Assembly (NCBI GenBank): GCA_022885665.1
Contig: JAGQDJ010000166.1
Location: forward strand, 55,349 to 119,348
Source: Triops longicaudatus
Lineage: Eukaryota; Arthropoda; Branchiopoda; Notostraca; Triopsidae
Direction: 5' to 3'
DNA: 64,000 nt
Shown: in pieces, positions 26,401 to 36,758 of the stretch
Numbering within the stretch: position 1 is the first letter of the stretch
Layout: each line of letters begins with the position of its first letter
The notes under the pieces: model-generated
Seen by the model: only the letters and a program-made list of their open reading frames with translations
Database searches by the model: none
What the model was told of the DNA's origin: nothing
Made by a program: the position numbers and the translations under genes

Positions 26401-28350
26401 AATTCCTTGTATAATTGATCGTTGAGAAAATTTTCTCCCAAAACGCTTCCATATTTCGACCGAAACTTGAGTATTTCGTTTGTTTGTATCTTCTGCAGTT
26501 AGGAGCAATGCAATTTCGCGACTGCACTTGGAAAGTTTGTACTACAATTTCAATTCCTTGAGCGACCTTTCAAGCTTACTAAAATATTTCTAATATATCC
26601 GAGACTAAAAATGCTTACTGAAGATATCACCCAATAACAGCAATGGCTAACTTAATTTGTTCGCCATTGATTAACTGAAAACATGCTTCATAAGAAATTT
26701 TTAGATCACTTTTTTTTTGTGGGAATCTCCCTGTTAACTAACTCCACTGTTTCCTTATAATTTAAAATAAGACTTGCGGCTGTCGATGGAAAAATATGGA
26801 GTCCGAGACTTTTGGTAATTTCTTAATTTGTAATGTCGCGTGGCGCAGTAAAAGGTTCCACAACATTTCGAAGAATAATTACCAGCTTTGGCCTCAAACA
26901 GGAGGTATAAAAAATATTACTAGCTGCCACGTCTTAAATAATTATGTGATATCTTGTTGATTTGCATAAATTATTATTAATGTTAAGTTGTCGAAGGTAT
27001 GGTTCAGTGACAAGTAGATCAAAGCTTTAAATAACTCAGTTTTTTTTATGTATTTATTTAGAAATTTTCAATTTAATGACCCTGCTCCAGTTAAATAGAG
27101 TTTAACACATGTAGGTTGTCTTTCTCGCACGTCGCATGCAAATGAAGCGTATTATCTTTCTTGCCTAACAACCACGAGACCGTAAGCGTAGCTTCTGAAT
27201 ACTCATGAAAAAGCGGTGAGAAAACAGGTCAACACGAAACTCCTGCCGTGCGAAAAGAGCGGAAAATGCAGCTGTTCGGTTTGCGACGCCAATTTTTCGG
27301 AGAAACAAGTCTTTGTTAAAAGAGATTGTTGAAAGTACAGCTCTTCAAAGGAAATATACACTTTACCATATCATGTGCTGCTGGTTGCGTTGGTAATGGG
27401 TGATACATCATACTATCGGAAGAAGTTACAAAGTACTGGATGGGGATAAGGGAAAAGGGGCACAAGACCGTAAACCGGAAACTTGGTTTTAATGTCAGAT
27501 GAACATTCCATCCATCAGGTCCATCTCCCACACTGTGTCGAAGACCCCATTGATTTACGGCCCTTTAGACCACTACCGCAATCGACCATTTACCGATTTT
27601 TTAACCTCGATTCCCCTACGCGGCACGCATTGCCTACCATTTATTTCTCTTCGAGATTTGGAAAAGCTATCAGTATTGCTTCAAAAGAATGAAACCAACA
27701 ATTTGGAATCCAGGGAAAACATTCCCGTTTGATTTCCAAATGGGGTAAATAAACCAGAGTTATCTCATATGTCGCGCTTTTCCAACATGATTCGAATTCA
27801 ATTAGGAGCGGGAATCGACTTTCCGAAGAAAGGCTTCCTGCGGTGGCGCTACTATGCAGGCAACGGTTTGCTTGTTGTGGTTTACTTAGCTTGCCCATAG
27901 GAGCGCCACCTCATACGCTTTGGCGTGGTACGGTCAGCCATTTCTCAGGCGTCCTGTTCTGTGTTGGTTGGAGTGGAGAGAGAACAAAGAAAACCATCCA
28001 CGAAAAAGTATTTACAAGCGGCATTCCCAAGCTTCTTTTAGTAAGTATTATTCTTTATCACAATTATCAGAGTCCACAGAGGTTTTCACACAAATTTCCT
28101 GGTTTCTTAATTTCATATTTATTCCGCCAAGCTTTTGTGCCGCTCGGCGCCATTTTGGCCCTGCCTTGGAAACTTAATTTGCACGAAAGCCTCTCATAAT
28201 TTCTTTTACTAATTTACGTTATGTATATTGCATTCTCTATTCTAGTACCTGTTAGAGTAGACAACATGTGCGCCTTTATTTTTTTGGCTTTTTTAATTAT
28301 CAAGATTCGTGAAGAATTTCAAGTTTTGCATTTGCATTAGGTAGTCGATC

Positions 28351-30007
28351 ATGTCGTACGACGGAGGTCGCGACAGGGACCGGGACAGCAGCAGGGGACG
28401 TGGTAGAGATAATTCCACTAGGGTGTACGTTGGAGGCATTTTGGAAAATGTCAAAAAAGAGGATTTAGAGGTCGAGTTCGCCAAATATGGAAAGTTGAAC
28501 AGCGCTTGGGTTGCGTTTAACCCTCCTGGCTTTGCTTTTCTCGAATTTGAGGATCCCAAAGACGCCGAAGCTGCGGTTGACAGCATGAATGGCGTTGATT
28601 TCATGGGCTCCAAAATTCGAGTAGAAATCTCAGCCCCGCGTCGCGGCAGGGGCCGTGGGCGTGGAGGTAGCTTTGGCGACCGCCGTGGTGGGGGCGGGGG
28701 CCGAGGAGGCGGTGGTTATGGAGGAGACCGCGGTGGACGTGGTGGCTATGGTGGCGACCGTTCCCGAAGCTATGGTGGAGACCGTGGTGGTGGCTACCGC
28801 GGTGGACGTGGAGGTGGGGACCGTGGTGATCGTGGAAGCTACGGCTCAAGCAGTAGACAAGAAGGCTTCCGTGACCGTTCACGCAATCGCGATGATTACT
28901 ACCGCAGCTCTTCGCCACCGAGGTATCGTGACCGGTAGTTACATTCTCCGATCCAAAAACCCTCTCCTACTCTCTCCACAATACAAACAACCGATCCTTG
29001 CTTTCATTCGTTGATGACATGGATGGGATTTGACTTACAAACATGACTTGCGAATGCGCCTTGCCATACAGTAACTCCGCGCCATGCGAAACATGCATTA
29101 CACTTTCAGGCCAAGGTTTTGCTACGAGAGCGAGCATCGAAACGTGGAAGAGTCAGCATTCTTCCGTTGTAAGCTGCGCCTTCGGTCAGCTACGTCTCCA
29201 ACAGATGTAGCTTTAGAGAATTACCACTAAATAACGATTTTACAGTGCGACGACTGCAACCTACGATGCTCCTTCGCCGGCAAGCTGTTATTTCGCATTT
29301 ATAGTTGAAGCAACGTCTTCGCTTAAGCCTACGTTACACATTATAGTAGTCGGCCTGATTTTAAATTGCCTTAAATTTATCCGTGTGCATTTCAATGCCT
29401 GCCCGTCATGTGGGGGAATTTAAGAGTATGCCTACGTTACATCGAAATCATGTGCTTGCATTGACCGACGTCTGCTGTACTCGGTGCTTTGGATCTAATG
29501 CCAAACTTTTCTCGCGTGCTGAATCGGCGAAATCACGAAAAATGTAATTCACGCTGAATAGAAGCCACGCCTGGCATTATTGCAAATGTTTTAATGAACG
29601 AAAAACTTTTGCAACAAAAAGCTACGCATACTCGAGATCCTTTTTAAAAGTGAATCGCGATTTTCGTTTTTGCGCGTCACGTTGGTGTCGTACGGAATGA
29701 CAATTCCGAACACGCTTCGCAACGAATTTTGCTGCTATAATAACGCCTGTCGTGATAAAGCACATGATTCCATTGAAACTTCGTGAGAATTTTACGCACT
29801 ACCGAAAAAGGCTATTCTTTTACGTTAAAGAGCCCATTGCCCGTTTCGTTGATTGTTGACATTTGCGTTTCCCACCCGTTTTATTACATTAGCCGAAGCT
29901 ACGGTTCCGGTGGTGGCCGGGGTGGATCCCGTGATGAATACGACTCTCGATCAAGAGGCTCCAGTGGCGGTGGAAACTATCGTGGAGGTCAACGCAGCGA
30001 CTACTGA
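28351..30007 (+). CDS. SR-type splicing factor, Rbp1/SRSF3-7-like, RRM plus RGG/RS tail
   Basis: The first coding exon starts at 28351. It encodes an Arg/Asp-rich N-terminus, then one RRM with RNP2 (VYVGGI, residues 25-30) and RNP1 (GFAFLEF, residues 60-66), matching the Rbp1/SRSF3 pattern WVA-NPPGFAFLEFED. A Gly-Arg-rich region of RGG/GGD repeats and an RS tail follow. Two 3' ends are possible. If translation continues, it stops at 28938 (195 aa, ending in RDR). If the AG|gtatcg donor at 28922/28923 is joined to the acceptor before 29893, the frame is kept and the protein gains a second RGG/SR tail ending at 30007 (exons 28351-28922 and 29893-30007; 228 aa, ending in QRSDY). SR proteins of this class act in nuclear pre-mRNA splicing and export, and many regulate their own splicing. 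The RRM assignment is firm; the exact orthology is not. An AATAAA lies at 30190. Confidence 0.9.
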
Positions 30008-30189
30008 AGCTTGTGTGGAATATGGATGTTTGGAGAATTCCATGATTGAAAAAAAATTAAGAAGCGTAATTGTTGTAAGAACGTAACAATATCGGTTTTG
30101 AAAATATGTCCGATGAGAAAGTAACAAAGAATGAAATCACAGAAATGATGGCAATTTTTTCCCAAGGTGAAAAATTTCTGTTGAAGATC

Positions 30190-30195
30190 AATAAA
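30190..30195 (+). terminator. Poly(A) signal AATAAA of the SR-protein gene
   Basis: A canonical hexamer 183 nt after the stop codon at 30007, on the coding strand. It is only 77 nt from the ZW10 stop codon on the opposite strand. Confidence 0.75.
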
Positions 30196-30226
30196 AACTT
30201 TCCTTACAACGACTTTATTTAACAGT

Positions 30227-30232
30227 TTTATT
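30227..30232 (-). terminator. Poly(A) signal AATAAA of ZW10
   Basis: The plus strand reads tttatt, so the minus strand reads AATAAA, 40 nt past the ZW10 stop codon. A second minus-strand AATAAA lies at 30214-30219. The predicted cleavage site overlaps the 3' end of the SR-protein gene. Confidence 0.65.
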
Positions 30233-30271
30233 GCAAGGCTTTTCAGAGAACAATTAAAAATATACATTGAG

Positions 30272-33079
30272 TTATTTAATTCGGGCCAGAACAGTGGCTC
30301 GGTGATCAGTGTTCTGGAACAAGGCTCGTATAAATTGCTTAATTTCCTCTGCTGTGAAATGGTCCGCTAATGGCCCTTTGCCCTGTGCCCATCGGTCCTC
30401 AATTTCACGCATACTAGCCCCTAGGATAAGAACTAATTCTTGAAATTTGGCCCACTTGGAAACGTAAGTGTACGCTGGAGCAGCGACTTCTTCCTTCTAA
30501 AACAGAAGAATTCTTAACCGACAGAATACAAAAAGGATAACGGGGGAAACAAACTACCTTAGTTGAAGAGCTTGAGAAAAGCAGAGGCACTTTATTGACG
30601 ATAAACTTGCAGTAGGTTACTAATTGTAAGCCAGCATCGGCAGAAATGTCTTCCATGCCACTGACACGTGTAATCAACTCCACAAGCGTGGAATTTATTA
30701 AGGTGCCTGTAACGTATCAATTACATTATATCCCGTAGAGTTTTGAAACAAAATAACTTGAAGAAATGTTCCTAATATGCTTACCAATGGCTTTCCAATA
30801 GACAACATCAGGAAGCACGGGCTGCCATACTTTTTGTAGGTTGGCCAGTAAATGCATACACCGAGTGATGGATTTTTCCGTCTCCGGTGGGAAGTGCGAG
30901 TTACCTTCCAACAACTGACCAAATCCTACAACAAACAACTAAGCTCTTCTTCACTCAAAGTTTGTTAAATATGAATATACCACCATCCTGTAGTATGGCT
31001 AAAAGTTGTTGACGTTGGTGCTGCATGTGCTTGAGAAAAATTTGGGCGCCAAGTTTTCGTAAAACAAAGACCAAGTCTAAGAAGTTGACCGATGAATCTT
31101 TTAGCTCAACAGGAAGTTTGGGTCGGATGGTGTGGCACAAAGTAAGGAGTTTGTGCGCCAGGTACATGCAGTTGTTATGGGCCAATGCTAAGAAAAAAGC
31201 AGGGCAATTAATTGTTAATTTTTTCACGAGATACAGAAACCGTAAGATTTACCTGCGTAGTACGGCAACGACTCTAAGTTTGTTTGGTGATAGAGTGGAA
31301 CAACGCTGGCGTATAGTTCAAATATTTGCGACAAAGTGTACAAGAGTCGCGCAGCACAACTTGGTGCGCTTTGAACAGCCTCTTCAACTATGTTATCCAC
31401 CAAGTTAAGAAATTTGTCGCACGAAATACTATAACAGAAATTCATCGACGTTGCATTTTTGAGATGCTAATAATGTTACCTGATTTCGCAGCTTGGAAAG
31501 GTCAAAGGACTTTGAGCGATTTCTGCTCCAGTATCTTGTAACGACTCCCACTGATTTAATTCTTTGGTTTCCATTTTGGACTCGTTTTGTAACCACGTGT
31601 GATCCGATGTCTAGTAAACGTAATTACACGACGGGTACAAGTTTTTCCTCTTCTCTTACTGAGTTGGATTGAAAAACGATTGTGTGGTGAAGTTCCTCAT
31701 ACATTATACTTCGAGCGGCTTCCAAAGTGTCCCTACATCGCTTATTGGCGTAAAGAATATCGATTTCGTTCAGAAAATCAACCAGAAAAGTTTCGCTACT
31801 GGAGAGAAAACCTATAATATGGAAGCTGAGTAGTTAAGCTTTACAAGTCTTCGGGAAAACAACATTGGCTTGATCAGATCGAATGTAGCATTACCTATCT
31901 CAACGAACCATTCGTGCAAACTTGACACAGGCTCGAGGGCAGCTTTGTATTCTTCCAATTCGGCGATATTTGACGGTAAAGCTTCAGTGAGACACAGCTT
32001 GATGAACTGGTTACAAAACTCGATGCCGATCTCTTGGCCAATAAGCTTCAGCAATGTTTCCCCCTCATGCCCAGGGGCGTCAACAGGCACATTTAAGTTT
32101 GAAGAGAGAAAGTCAATAAGTTGCTGCGCGTTCCGAAAGCATGTATCGATAGACGTGAGCCCGTGGACGGGTTTACTAATTGTTGGGACAAGCTCCACTT
32201 CTTGGACTTGTTCCTTGTCTGATGTGCGAAATGAAAGGTTTGTCATGTGGTTGAAGGCAGGGATAGCGATTAGCTTCAAAAATTTCGAGCTGAGTTCTTC
32301 CACAGGGTTAGTCAACTGCTCCAGATGTAGTAAAGCGGTGGCTATTTCTTGAATATTATGCCTGCGATGAATGCGGAAGATGTGTTGTGTGTTGTTCAGC
32401 GACCACTCAAACATAGTTTCCCATCGACTTTGCAGGGCTTGTAGGAGAGTGGTTTTATGGGAACTAAGTCGACGGCGTAAGGCATCCCATATCAGCAATT
32501 CCTTTTCGGCCTCAGGATCCATGTCGGAAAGAATGCTTTCGGCTTTGCAAATTGCCGCCGCCGCTGAGATCCATTTTTCCTCGACCAGTAAAGCGTTTAA
32601 ATTGCCATATATTTCATCCAATGACACCAACTTCTCCAGAATCTCCGCTTGACAAGTGGAAATTTTCAGTTCTTTGGATAACTCCCGCAACTCACCAGCG
32701 CAACTTACAAGTTGCAATCTCAACTAAATGGATGAATACAGTTTTTCTATGCAAAAGTGAGATCAAGTGTTAGCAGATGTCAAACCTCATCCTCAATCCT
32801 ACTGGTGAGCGTCGTAACTTCTTCAGTGAGCTGAGACGTTTTGTTAGCTAAATTTACAGAGCCCGATAAGACAGGAGCAAAAGTCTTATACTTGCTCCCT
32901 AGGAAATGGTAGACGTGTGCTTTTGCCTCTTCCACTTGCTTATTCAATAAATCTAGTTTGGATTGAAGGTCATGCTTTTCCAATTGGCCTAATAGAGTTA
33001 ATCGAAAGTAAGTGACGTGACCAGGACTTCTTTACCTTTTACCTGTGGAACTGAGGACTTCAGCTACAATTGACGCCAT
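30272..33079 (-). CDS. ZW10: ZW10 kinetochore / Golgi-ER tethering protein
   Basis: Ten minus-strand exons: 33043-33079, 32786-32988, 31861-32723, 31660-31798, 31480-31610, 31253-31428, 30981-31187, 30785-30925, 30558-30706 and 30272-30496. They close at 756 aa, against about 780 in vertebrates. The N-terminal coiled coil (MASIVAEVLSST, then EKHDLQSKLDLLNKQVEEAK) matches ZW10. So do the C-terminal blocks HNNCMYLAHKLLTL, KVWQPVLPDVVYWKAIG, MEDISADAG and the end IRALFQNTDHRATVLARIK. ZW10 is part of the RZZ complex, which recruits dynein and checkpoint proteins to kinetochores, and of the NRZ tethering complex at the ER. The junction between the third and fourth exons is uncertain. The in-frame donor is the weak TT|gttttc at 31861, while a stronger gtaaag 16 nt further on leads straight to a stop. 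The gene is convergent with the SR-protein gene and divergent from the Pro-rich gene. Confidence 0.93.
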
Positions 33080-34155
33080 TTCGTTTACTCACGGTCTGAA
33101 TAAAGAGTATAAACTTTCAAAACGGAGCTTTATTTACGTTTGGTCGTCATACGATATTGAAGGAACTGCCGCCACTTCACGCCATCTGTGGCGAAGACCT
33201 AAACGATTAATCAATTCTACGTCATTTTAGCGGGACACAGAATCTCATTAGAACGAATCCGCTTCGTGATGAGGTTGCACAAATGTCCCGTTTTGAACGG
33301 AACAATCTCGGTTTTGAAGCTAAAATGTTCGTTTTACCCCGTATTCGCGAGAACACAAAAATGTTGAAAGATTCAACGTACATTTTGCTTACCCCCCTCT
33401 CGATCCCTAGTTTTCCCGTCTTAACCTAAAGAAAACCTAGCAGGAGAAGTCTGCTCATTCTGGCATTGTGGCAAACACCGTATGGGCCGATGCCGAGAAA
33501 TGCCTTTTTGGGCCGGGACTTCCTTAGTCGTAATAATGACAAACTTTAGTAGGGCTGGCCTTGAGAATCTCCGTGTGGGCCAGTATGGACGTAAGCAAGC
33601 CAGTCCGCCTCTGAACCTAGTCTCATTATGTGGAATTGAACACATTTTGAGGCTTCTTGTCGGTGTAGGAAAATAAACAATTTCTCGACGACAGGTTTGA
33701 CATGTTTTTAATAAAAAAATGCTAGGATATTTTTGTCTCATAAAATCTTTTCGTAAATCTTTCACGGTGGTTTGCCACTCAACCTGTTTATGAAGAAAGT
33801 GGTAGGCTATGTGAAGGTCATAAATGATAAGAAAATTCGAAAGTTCGTATCACCCGACCAATATCGAAGAAATAGGCACAAATAGGTTTTAAGGAGAAAT
33901 GCGCTTTTCACCAGTTAGGAATTAATGTGTAGCTTTGCAACCCAAAGCTCTACATTGCATCCGTGTAGGGCTTTTAACATTCTGGTGTTGATATTAATTG
34001 GATTACCGTAAATTTATGGAAGGACGAGCACCTTCGCTTTCTTATAATTTTCGCAGTGTACCCTTTGATACTTTCACCCGTGTCTGGAGACTAAGATTGA
34101 TAGTCGTTGCTTCATAATTTCCTTTTTAATAGCCTTCACTCATGCAGTCAGGTAG
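33080..34155. other. Intergenic promoter region between ZW10 (-) and the Pro-rich gene (+)
   Basis: No supported exon. Short open frames around 33.42-33.77 kb on both strands match nothing I recognise. The left edge should hold the TATA-less ZW10 promoter. Confidence 0.5.
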
Positions 34156-34163
34156 TATAAATT
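34156..34163 (+). promoter_or_regulatory. TATA box of the Pro-rich secreted protein gene
   Basis: TATAAATT, followed about 28-30 nt later by an initiator-like attcattcg. The start codon at 34266 follows about 80 nt after that. The spacing fits a focused arthropod core promoter. Confidence 0.6.
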
Positions 34164-34265
34164 AAACGCCTCATAGGCCGTAATTCATTCGACAACCGGC
34201 AAACAGTCGGGACAAACAGTTCATTTGACAAGTCTGTTCTAGGAGCAGCGAGAACTCGATTCATC

Positions 34266-34949
34266 ATGAAGTCAACGTTTGTTGGTCTTCTCGTAAGCTA
34301 ATTGTTACAACATGTGTTCGACACATGTTTATATTTTCCTTTGTTTTACTAGATTTGCGCCACTTTACTCATGCATGTATCAACCAGCGAGGCTCGTAAG
34401 CGCGAAAAACGTTTCCTGAAGAAAAAGTTTATTGGATATTCGCAGAAGACGACAACTGCTATGGGTCCACCGACCATCTTCGCTGTGCCCGAACCCGTTT
34501 ACTTCGTTCCTGCACCTCCACTTAAGCCACCAATGCCTCCTCCCGTGCCACCAATGCCTTACGCTCCTCCCAGTCCTCCACCTTACGCTCCTCCCAGCCC
34601 TCCACCTTACGCTCCTCGCAGCCTTCCACCATACGCTCCTCCCAGCCCACCACCATACGCTCCTCCCAGCCCACCACCATACGCTCCTCCCAGCCCACCA
34701 CCATACGCTCCTCCCAGCCCTCCGCCTTACGCTCCTCCCAGCCCTCCGCCTTACGCTCCTCCCAGCCCTCCGCCTTACGCTCCTCCCAGCCCTCCGCCTT
34801 ACGCTCCTCCCAGCCCACCACCATACGCTCCTCCCAGCCCACCACCATACGCTCCTCCCAGCCCTCCGCCTTACGCTCCTCCCAGTTCTCCGCCTTACGC
34901 TCCTCCCAGCCCTCCGCCATATTCACCACCGAGTCCCCCACCATATTAA
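34266..34949 (+). CDS. Secreted Tyr/Pro-rich repeat protein, 16 x 8 residues
   Basis: Two exons, 34266-34292 and 34353-34949, give 207 aa. The first exon encodes only MKSTFVGLL. A 60-nt phase-0 intron then splits the signal peptide, which continues ICATLLMHVSTSEA. This split is common in arthropod cuticle and other secreted structural genes. A basic segment (RKREKRFLKKK) resembles a furin-type site. A Pro-rich spacer and 16 perfect-length units of YAPPSPPP (34560-34943) follow, ending in Tyr. Units 3, 14 and 16 vary in sequence. There is no Cys in the repeat. A structural role in cuticle, silk, eggshell or adhesive, with Tyr cross-linking, is an inference from composition. No homologue is recognised. 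Confidence 0.8.
34560..34943 (+). repeat. 24-bp coding tandem repeat, 16 units
   Basis: The unit tacgctcctcccagc + three Pro codons repeats 16 times without indels. The Pro codons fall into two types, cca-cca-cca (units 4-6 and 11-12) and cct-ccg-cct (units 7-10 and 13). They form an alternating block pattern that points to recent multi-unit duplication. Confidence 0.95.
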
Positions 34950-35197
34950 GCCAGAATCTTTTGCTCAAGAAAATAGGAAAAGCGTTGAACGCCCTTTATT
35001 AGATGGAACCGTTTTGCAATACATGAACGTTATAAAATTGATATCAAGTGTCTTTTGTCCTTTTGTCTTATTGATCGATCATCTATTGATCAATTTCAGT
35101 TTTACATGTATGAAAAAAAATGATCAAGAGAATCCGTTAGGTGTCACTATAGCTTTCTAAACAATGCCACATGCATCTGTGCACGTGTGACAACAGG

Positions 35198-36142
35198 ATG
35201 TCTTCCGAGCAAGAAATAGATTACATGTCAGATGATTTTATCAAATCATGGTAACTTTTCAAATCACGGTAATTCCTTATGTTTAAAAGAACTTATGCGA
35301 ATGGTTTGCATAGTGTAAAGGAGGATGTACGTCCAGGATTAGCTTTCAGTCATTCGTTGAAAAGAAAACTGGAAGTAGACAAGAAGCGCCAAATCAAGCA
35401 AGAGCAGCATAGAAGCATGCACCAGCCAGTTAAAGTTTTGGAAGCTGCAAGAAGAAAAGAAGGTTTAAATGCACCTATTTCGTCCTCAAGCCGTGGTTTT
35501 TCCATGTTAATGAAGATGGGTTTTAAGCCGGGAACAGGATTGGGGAAAACAGGTTTGAAAAATAGGATACCTGTTTACTTTTCGTACTGATTTTCTTATT
35601 TCTTAGCTGAAGGAAGAACTGAGCCCATAACTGTCGAACTCAAGGCAGGCCGTTCAGGATTGGGCCGAGAAGCTGCTTTGGGAGAGCTAGCTGAGAAAAA
35701 AGCTGCCATGAGGCTTAAAAAGTTAACCAAATCCGAAAAAGCCACGTCTATTGAAGAATTTCGAGCTCTTAAGAAAAATCAAGCCAATCAGCGGCAAACT
35801 GTGCGAGACATCAGTCTGTGTCAAAAAGCCTGCTATGATTTAGACAGCAGCAAAGGACTTCAAGAACCAGCTGAGCCTTGGTTTTGGCCTCCGAAGCTCA
35901 AAGTCAAACTGGACGAGGATGATGAATATGTGTGTCACCGGAAACAAACGAAGACATCTGAGCCTGAGGAAAGTGAAGATGAAGAAACAGAAGGCGACGA
36001 CTTAGAGCCAGCAGAAAAATTAGAATTGTTGGTAAGCTATCTCAGAACGGCTCATTTGTATTGTGCTTGGTGCGGGGTATCGTATGAATCGGAAGAGGAC
36101 ATAAAAGGATCTTGTCCTGGTCCGGCAAAAGACGATCATTAG
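35198..36142 (+). CDS. GPATCH11: G-patch domain-containing protein 11
   Basis: Three exons, 35198-35250, 35314-35552 and 35607-36142, give 275 aa, near the size of vertebrate GPATCH11. The N-terminus SSEQEIDYMSDDFIKS followed by KEDVRPGL matches the family start. The G-patch (RGFSMLMKMGFKPGTGLGKT, then EGRTEPITVELKAGRSGLGRE) is split by the second intron. Lys-rich helices, an acidic stretch and the C-terminal Cys motif (LYCAWCGVSYESEEDIKGSCPGP) also match. The family is linked to spliceosomal RNA processing and kinetochores, probably through DEAH helicase activation by the G-patch. The first intron has two candidate donors 18 nt apart (see findings). Confidence 0.9.
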
Positions 36143-36758
36143 TTCAGCCGTTCATTTGTTACTCCAGTTAATTGAAATTTCGAGTGAAACTTTGCGTCTA
36201 GGACATATCTACTTGAGTAAGACAAAGGCGTAATCTTGATTATTTGGAAAAGGTGGAATCTGAACATTAAAATACTAATAAAACATATTTAAAAAAGTAA
36301 CAACTCATCGCTTATATATGACTGAAGGCTCAGCAAAACTGAATGAATTCAATATACCCTTATTTTAGAAGTTCCACTTGCTAAGCAGGCCAAATCGTCA
36401 CTAGTAACGAATTCAGTTGGGAGTCAGTGCGCACTGAGTTTTTCAAACACAACGAGTCACTCTGTTTCAGATGCTGAGAAGAACTTCGTTTCTCAAGCAC
36501 AAGGTTTACCTATGCTTGAAAAACTCAGTGCGCACCGGCTCTCCCAACTGATTTCGCTATTAAATTCATCTCATTGCAAAGCCCATTCAGAAGTGGCAAA
36601 CCTCGTAGCGGTAACCGCGTAGAAGCCTAGTAAGAAGAGGGACCCGTCGGACGAGCTCGTATTCTTTGTTGTGCGCCTTGCCAGCTGGTGTTTTGACATA
36701 CATCCTCACGTTTCCATCTTAAAATTTTCATAGTGAGGTGACAAATTAATCAACAAAA
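36143..36758. other. Intergenic region with a foldback element, GPATCH11 to SRP54
   Basis: The SRP54 promoter must lie here. I see no TATA box close to the start codon. The main feature is the long imperfect inverted repeat at 36405-36562, listed separately. Confidence 0.5.
36405..36562. repeat. 158-nt foldback (inverted-repeat) element, MITE-like
   Basis: The left arm (about 36405-36446) and right arm (about 36516-36562) are reverse complements over roughly 40 nt with a few mismatches and small indels. Both contain cagttgggag and a gtgcgcactgagtttttcaa core. The 70-nt middle can itself form a small gagaa/ttctc stem. Ends resemble taa-cgaa/ttcg-tta. No transposase is present. It could be a MITE or the source of a hairpin RNA. 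Confidence 0.75.

Larger units (their letters stand above)
20141..28350. other. Intergenic region between beat (-) and the SR-protein gene (+)
   Basis: I recognise no coding exon in these 8.2 kb. The region 5' of beat should contain its promoter and any 5' UTR exons, and the right end (about 27.8-28.35 kb) should contain the promoter and 5' UTR of the SR-protein gene. By eye, 22,750-23,250 is less AT-rich than its surroundings and contains several TAAT-type motifs. 26,261-26,400 carries an imperfect tandem duplication. 25,916-25,940 and 26,031-26,052 are inverted repeats. Confidence 0.5.

Noticed and set aside
33421..33765. 114-codon minus-strand frame between ZW10 and the Pro-rich gene
   Set aside because: No domain, leader or splice evidence. 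It lies in the expected promoter interval.
34522..34968. 148-codon minus-strand repetitive frame
   Set aside because: It is the antisense shadow of the 24-bp Pro-rich repeat, since a repeat of a multiple of three stays open in several frames.
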